Below are positions 7,242 to 11,331 of a stretch of DNA of 11,331 nucleotides, one piece after another. The position numbers and the translations under genes are program-made. The stretch lies in assembly GCA_002503045.1 (NCBI GenBank), contig DAQW01000044.1:1-11331 (forward strand), in the 5' to 3' direction. Position 1 is the stretch's first letter. Each line of letters starts with the position of its first letter. The stretch is from Euryarchaeota archaeon UBA39. GTDB lineage: Archaea; Thermoplasmatota; Poseidoniia; Poseidoniales; Thalassarchaeaceae. The notes beneath the pieces are model-generated. The model saw nothing but the letters and a program-made list of their open reading frames with translations. It did no database searches and was not told the DNA's origin.

Positions 7242-10010
7242 CAGTACCCAGTACTCCTCGTAATTGCAGTTTTTTTGCTTATTCCATTTTCAGGATTTGC
7301 TATGGCAGATACAAATGATGGATTGCATATTTCTGAGATACTAGTTTCTTCCAACAATGAGAATTATGGTGGAACTGATTGGAATTGTGATGGAACATTT
7401 GGCAGTAATAGTGATCAATTTATTGAATTGTATAACCCTACATCTAATTCAATTGATATCAGTGGTTGGAGTTTAGAGTTCCAAGGTACAGAATCTACAG
7501 ATTCATTCAATATCATTTCGGGAACTACAGTTGATCAGGAAAGTAGAGTTGTATTTTTCAGAACTGATACTGGGATCGCATTCGATTATTTTGGAGGTGG
7601 TTCTGTAAGATTGATTGATTCATCTGGAAATTTAGTTTCTTCAATTTCATTTGATGGTGAAGATTCAGTGTGGGATACATCATATGTTGTAGATTCTAGT
7701 GGAGTAGTTTCCAAAGTTTCTCCCCCTACTCCTGGTTGGGGGCCAGGAGAAGATACTCCCGAAACTGGACCTGGGGCGCCTTGTCCTGAACCAACTGGAG
7801 TGAGTCATTCGGGTTCATATGTTCTTTCGGGAACTGTTGTAACAATGGAATCTGAATCCAGTGTTCTCCTTAATGGAAATGTTTTGGTTGAAGATGGAAT
7901 AATATCTGCCGTTTGGTCCGAAGGTCAAACTATGCCTACTGCTGCTGAAGGCATAGAAATTATTGATACTGGTGGAATAATATATCCTGGTTTGTTAGAT
8001 GTTCATAATCACCCTCATTACAATGTAATCCCTATCTGGGATCATGGTACTGATGGCTGGGATAATAGATATCAATGGAGGACAGAAACAGCATACAAGA
8101 ATGCCATAACTAAAGTTGAGAATGGTGTTAATGATGGAGGTTCAGATGGTTGCGGATTAATGGTAGAATCCATGAAACATGCTGAGGTAAAATCGATAGT
8201 TGGTGGGACAACTGTAATCCAAGGAGCCACTACTGAGAGTGAATCCACATTCGACTCAATTTTAGCACGAAATGTGGAAAAAGAAAATTTTGGCACTGAT
8301 CAAATCGAGACTCGAGTGGGGGGTTCTTGGTTCCCCGCTGATTATTCTGGTTCACACATTAAATCGAAAAAATCAGCAGGAACTCTCGATGCATGGATGA
8401 TTCATCTTTCAGAAGGGATTGATGAACCATCTAGAGCAGAATTTGATTCTTTAGTGAACAATCAATTGCTAATCGATGAATTAGTTGTAATTCATGGAAC
8501 TGCACTTACTGCAACAGAATTTGGATTGATGGGACAAGTAGACGCATCTTTAGTTTGGTCCCCAATGTCTAATTTATTGTTGTATGGAGATACAGCAGAT
8601 ATCGCAGCAGCTGATCAAGCAGGAGTTTCGATATCAATTTCTCCTGATTGGGCACCTTCAGGGGCAAAGAATGTCTTACATGAAGTAAAGATTGCAGATT
8701 GGTGGGATACAAACGTTCTCGGCGATAGATTCTCTGACTTTGAAATGGCTCAGATGCTTACCACTAACTCGGTCGACCAAGTGGGATGGACTGAATATGT
8801 GGGTAGAATAAAACCGGGTCTAGCTGCAGATTTTCTTGTGCTTGACGCCTTTGAATCTAATCCCTATCGTAATCTTATCGAAGCGGTGGATCCAGATGTT
8901 CGTCTTGTTGTTGTAGATGGATTACCCGTTTTTGGCGATGTTGATTTAATGCAGATAATGACCAATGATACCGAAATTATCAGTTCTCCAGATTTTGTTA
9001 AAGGGATTGATATCCGATACGATGGGATTCCCTCTGGAACCCAAACTTATGCAGTTGTGGAACAAAAATTGAGAGATTGTTTAGAAGGTCTTTCGATAGG
9101 TCCTCGGCCATTTGACCCGTGGTATACATTTGGCGATGATCGTTATTTTGACGTTTTGAATCGCTCTATGACCTTCCAAAATGGACGATCAGTAGATCTT
9201 TGGTCTGATTATTATGATATTAATCTAGATTCTAATGGGAATCGAACTGTTGCTGATTCATCCGATCCGTCAACTTGGACCGGAGGGAGTTCGAATAATC
9301 AATCATCTTCAAATGCTTCTTCATCGAATGATGATAATGGTGACTTCGTAGATGTGAACAATAGTATTTCTGTTGATGACTTACCACTTTTATGGCCCAC
9401 CTTTGGACCACTTGGAGGAGAGCAACATCCTGCAAATTCATCCTTTGAACAAGGAATCCATATTGAGGAATGTATCACAATTGTTCAGACTAAAGATGAT
9501 GGGAAAATCAGAGGTTGTGGTTCAGTAATTATCCTAATGCAAGAATCTAGTGGATGCTTTGCTGAATCTGGAACATCTATCGAATATGTGGAATCATGTC
9601 CAGAAGATACAATTTGGTCTACCTCTCATCCAGAGGTTAGTGAATCATATGGAGAGGGTAATTGGCCAGTCAGTCGGCTTGATCCTAGTTATTCTCCAGG
9701 CGACGTAATCACATTCCCTGGTTTGACATGTGCAGATCCTATAGTTTCTCAAGCACTAATTATGGAAGATGGAAATCCAGTCAGGAAAGATGATGATCGA
9801 ATTGGACAATGGGAATGTAAACAGGCCATGAATTGGATAAACAAGATTGATTCTAATTCGCAATCAGATGATTCTTCAGATTCGCAACAACAGGATGAAT
9901 CATTAGGTTCGTCCTTGACTGGAGAAATATGGTATTGGTTTGCAATTATATTCACAATAGCGATTTTATCAGGGTCAGCATTTGTAATTGCTCGTGCAAT
10001 AAAGAAATGA
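7221..10010 (+). CDS. Secreted, membrane-anchored amidohydrolase with N-terminal lamin-tail domain
   Basis: The product is 929 residues from the ATG at 7221 (927 from 7227); these starts are chosen because a signal peptide follows at once (hydrophobic core about 10-27, likely cleavage after AMA at 29). Residues 35-172 form a lamin-tail domain (ISEILV, QFIELYNPT, IDISGWSLEF, VRLIDSSGNLV). Residues 200-580 are an amidohydrolase of the SsnA/AtzA-like deaminase branch with all expected metal and catalytic residues: H262 and H264 in DVHNHPH, H395 in MIHLSEG, H425 in VIHGTAL and D476 in ISPDWAPSG, plus WSPMSNLLLYG and the closing GRIKPGLAADFLVLDA. These predict hydrolytic deamination or dechlorination-type chemistry on a small cyclic substrate, which the sequence does not identify. 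A Ser/Asn-rich linker (about 688-708) leads to an unrecognised region with six cysteines (751, 766, 779, 793, 837, 866), an acidic Ser-rich stalk, and a C-terminal membrane helix (about 904-925) ending in RAIKK. The enzyme should act outside the cell. The stop abuts that of cysS. Confidence 0.88.
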   Translation: MFMGITKQYPVLLVIAVFLLIPFSGFAMADTNDGLHISEILVSSNNENYGGTDWNCDGTFGSNSDQFIELYNPTSNSIDISGWSLEFQGTESTDSFNIISGTTVDQESRVVFFRTDTGIAFDYFGGGSVRLIDSSGNLVSSISFDGEDSVWDTSYVVDSSGVVSKVSPPTPGWGPGEDTPETGPGAPCPEPTGVSHSGSYVLSGTVVTMESESSVLLNGNVLVEDGIISAVWSEGQTMPTAAEGIEIIDTGGIIYPGLLDVHNHPHYNVIPIWDHGTDGWDNRYQWRTETAYKNAITKVENGVNDGGSDGCGLMVESMKHAEVKSIVGGTTVIQGATTESESTFDSILARNVEKENFGTDQIETRVGGSWFPADYSGSHIKSKKSAGTLDAWMIHLSEGIDEPSRAEFDSLVNNQLLIDELVVIHGTALTATEFGLMGQVDASLVWSPMSNLLLYGDTADIAAADQAGVSISISPDWAPSGAKNVLHEVKIADWWDTNVLGDRFSDFEMAQMLTTNSVDQVGWTEYVGRIKPGLAADFLVLDAFESNPYRNLIEAVDPDVRLVVVDGLPVFGDVDLMQIMTNDTEIISSPDFVKGIDIRYDGIPSGTQTYAVVEQKLRDCLEGLSIGPRPFDPWYTFGDDRYFDVLNRSMTFQNGRSVDLWSDYYDINLDSNGNRTVADSSDPSTWTGGSSNNQSSSNASSSNDDNGDFVDVNNSISVDDLPLLWPTFGPLGGEQHPANSSFEQGIHIEECITIVQTKDDGKIRGCGSVIILMQESSGCFAESGTSIEYVESCPEDTIWSTSHPEVSESYGEGNWPVSRLDPSYSPGDVITFPGLTCADPIVSQALIMEDGNPVRKDDDRIGQWECKQAMNWINKIDSNSQSDDSSDSQQQDESLGSSLTGEIWYWFAIIFTIAILSGSAFVIARAIKK

Positions 10011-11331
10011 TTACTTGAGTACCCATTCAACTCCATCAGGGGTATCTTGAACTTCAACTCCCATTTCTGCTAGGCGATCTCTAATTTGATCGGCAGCCCC
10101 CCAATCTTTCGCATGTCTAGCAATGCTTCTTCTGGCAAGTAAACCCTCTACTTCATCTCGAATAGCGACTCTTCGAGGGTCTAATCTGGGATCAAAGATT
10201 GCCTTTGCAATTTCTTTGTTTGGTAGTACTCCTAATATCAATCCGGCTATTTCTTCAATCCATTCTACTGAAAAATTTGCAAAAGCAGCAGTATCTTTCT
10301 CATCAATTTGTTCTGACTTTAGTACTTCTGAGATTATTCTGGCACCTGCTTGAACCTTCGACAAAGCAAGCCTACTATTGAGGTCATCATCTAACGCACG
10401 GGCAGCCTCTACAGCCAATGATTCTACGACGCCTATTTTTTGCGACAAATATTCTGAAGATGTTACTTCTCCTAATGGCAGTGGAGGTAAGGGAGCCAGA
10501 GCTTCTCCTTCTTCTTTAGAGATAATTGCTTGGCCATATATTTCAGATAATTTTCTTTGATTTCCCTTTGCATCATCTAATAATTGCTCACTTACGTCGA
10601 TTGGATTTCTATAGTGTGCATTTAGTAGCGCATATCTCAAAACAATGGGGTCATAAATCTGAAATGCATCTTTTACTGTCCAGAAATTCCCAAGACTTTT
10701 ACTCATTTTTTCTCCATCTACTCTTACAAATCCATTATGCATCCAAATTCCTACTACCGGTTCTTTGCCAGTGCAACATTCTGATTGGAAAATTTCTGCT
10801 TCATGATGGGGGAATCTTAGATCAAATCCTCCTCCATGGATGTCAAATGAATCTCCAAAGTGATGAAGGCTCATAGCGCTACATTCGATATGCCATCCAG
10901 GTCTACCTTTTCCCCAAGGAGAATCCCAAGAAGGCTCATCTGGTTTTGCCGCCTTCCAGAGAGCAAAATCATTGTGTTCTCTTTTATCCGATTTATCCAA
11001 TCGTCCAGATCCTCCGGCTTGTACTGCTTCAATTGTATTTCCAGTCAATGTACCGAATTTTTCTGGAGATGAGGAAACCGAAAACCAAACTCCATCCGAT
11101 GAAACATATGCATGTTCTTTCTCGATTAATGTCTCAATCATTTTGATAATTCCTTCCAAGTGCTCAGTTACTCTTGGATAATGATCTGCCCTTTGTACCC
11201 CTAGAGCATCCATCACTTGATAGTAATCTTCTATGTTCCTATTGGCAACTTCAAGAAAATCAATTCCTTCTTCATTTGCAATTTTGATGATTTTATCATC
11301 AATATCCGTGAAATTTTGAACATAATCAACA
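10011..11331 (-). CDS. cysS: Cysteinyl-tRNA synthetase, N-terminus outside the window
   Basis: This cytoplasmic class I enzyme attaches cysteine to tRNA-Cys. The frame is open from the right edge to the TAA read at 10013-10011, giving 439 residues. The first visible residues read VDYVQNFTDIDDKIIK, which lies about 70 residues into typical CysRS, so the HxGH motif and first zinc cysteine are missing from view. Seen in order are NDFALWK; GRPGWHIECSAM with the zinc-ligand Cys at 10881-10883; the DIHGGGFDLRFPHHEAE block, which supplies further zinc-site residues; KMSKS at 10695-10709; and the CysRS C-terminal helical domain ending AKDWGAADQIRDRLAEMG then VEWVLK. The 3' end is intact. It is convergent with the amidohydrolase gene with no base between the stops, so there is no room for a separate terminator. 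A GTG at 11216 or ATG at 11213 is in frame but internal. Identity is near certain. Confidence 0.97.
   Translation of the reverse strand, partial: VDYVQNFTDIDDKIIKIANEEGIDFLEVANRNIEDYYQVMDALGVQRADHYPRVTEHLEGIIKMIETLIEKEHAYVSSDGVWFSVSSSPEKFGTLTGNTIEAVQAGGSGRLDKSDKREHNDFALWKAAKPDEPSWDSPWGKGRPGWHIECSAMSLHHFGDSFDIHGGGFDLRFPHHEAEIFQSECCTGKEPVVGIWMHNGFVRVDGEKMSKSLGNFWTVKDAFQIYDPIVLRYALLNAHYRNPIDVSEQLLDDAKGNQRKLSEIYGQAIISKEEGEALAPLPPLPLGEVTSSEYLSQKIGVVESLAVEAARALDDDLNSRLALSKVQAGARIISEVLKSEQIDEKDTAAFANFSVEWIEEIAGLILGVLPNKEIAKAIFDPRLDPRRVAIRDEVEGLLARRSIARHAKDWGAADQIRDRLAEMGVEVQDTPDGVEWVLK

Noticed and set aside
7130..7357. Longer lipoprotein N-terminus from upstream starts
   Set aside because: The added 76 residues are encoded opposite the amidohydrolase signal peptide and would displace the lipobox signal from the N-terminus.
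10526..10876. A 116-codon open frame on the plus strand
   Set aside because: It is opposite the catalytic core of cysS, whose conserved motifs fix the coding strand; the product is Leu/His-rich with no motif.
1..11331. CRISPR array, insertion sequence, phage or defence cassette
   Set aside because: No regularly spaced repeats, terminal inverted repeats, transposase, integrase or defence-gene motifs were seen; composition looks uniform across the window.

Overview
This AT-rich, very gene-dense window reads as archaeal, most plausibly from the marine Thermoplasmatota (Marine Group II / Poseidoniales or a close relative). The grounds are an archaeal/eukaryote-type isoleucyl-tRNA synthetase (IleRS), a helix-hairpin-helix MutS-family ATPase of the kind seen in archaea, no visible Shine-Dalgarno sequences before the starts, and large secreted proteins held by a lipobox or a C-terminal membrane helix. 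The taxonomic call is an inference from gene content, not proven.

Layout, left to right. Positions 1-284 (minus) hold the N-terminal end of a heavy-metal-associated (HMA) domain protein, probably a copper-type P-type ATPase, which runs off the left edge. A 94-base divergent spacer separates it from ileS (379-3627, plus). Three bases later comes a MutS-family ATPase gene (3631-5691, plus), so these two are probably one transcription unit. The MutS-family gene overlaps by 11 bases, tail to tail, with a minus-strand gene for a predicted lipoprotein with Asp-box (BNR) repeats (5681-7129). A 91-base divergent spacer separates that from a plus-strand gene (7221-10010) for a secreted, membrane-anchored amidohydrolase with an N-terminal lamin-tail domain. 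Its stop codon directly abuts the stop of cysS (10011 to beyond 11331, minus), whose 5' end lies outside the window.

Functionally there are three groups: translation (IleRS, CysRS), DNA transactions (MutS-family ATPase), and cell-surface or envelope functions (metal-transport start, Asp-box lipoprotein, lamin-tail amidohydrolase). The lipoprotein and the amidohydrolase start back to back and both are predicted to sit outside the membrane, so they may be co-regulated. No RNA genes, CRISPR arrays, insertion sequences or phage genes were seen. No gap exceeds about 95 bases.

The observations most worth following are the inverted class I signature motif of IleRS (G-I-H-H in place of H-x-G-H) and the composite surface amidohydrolase with its undescribed cysteine-containing C-terminal region.
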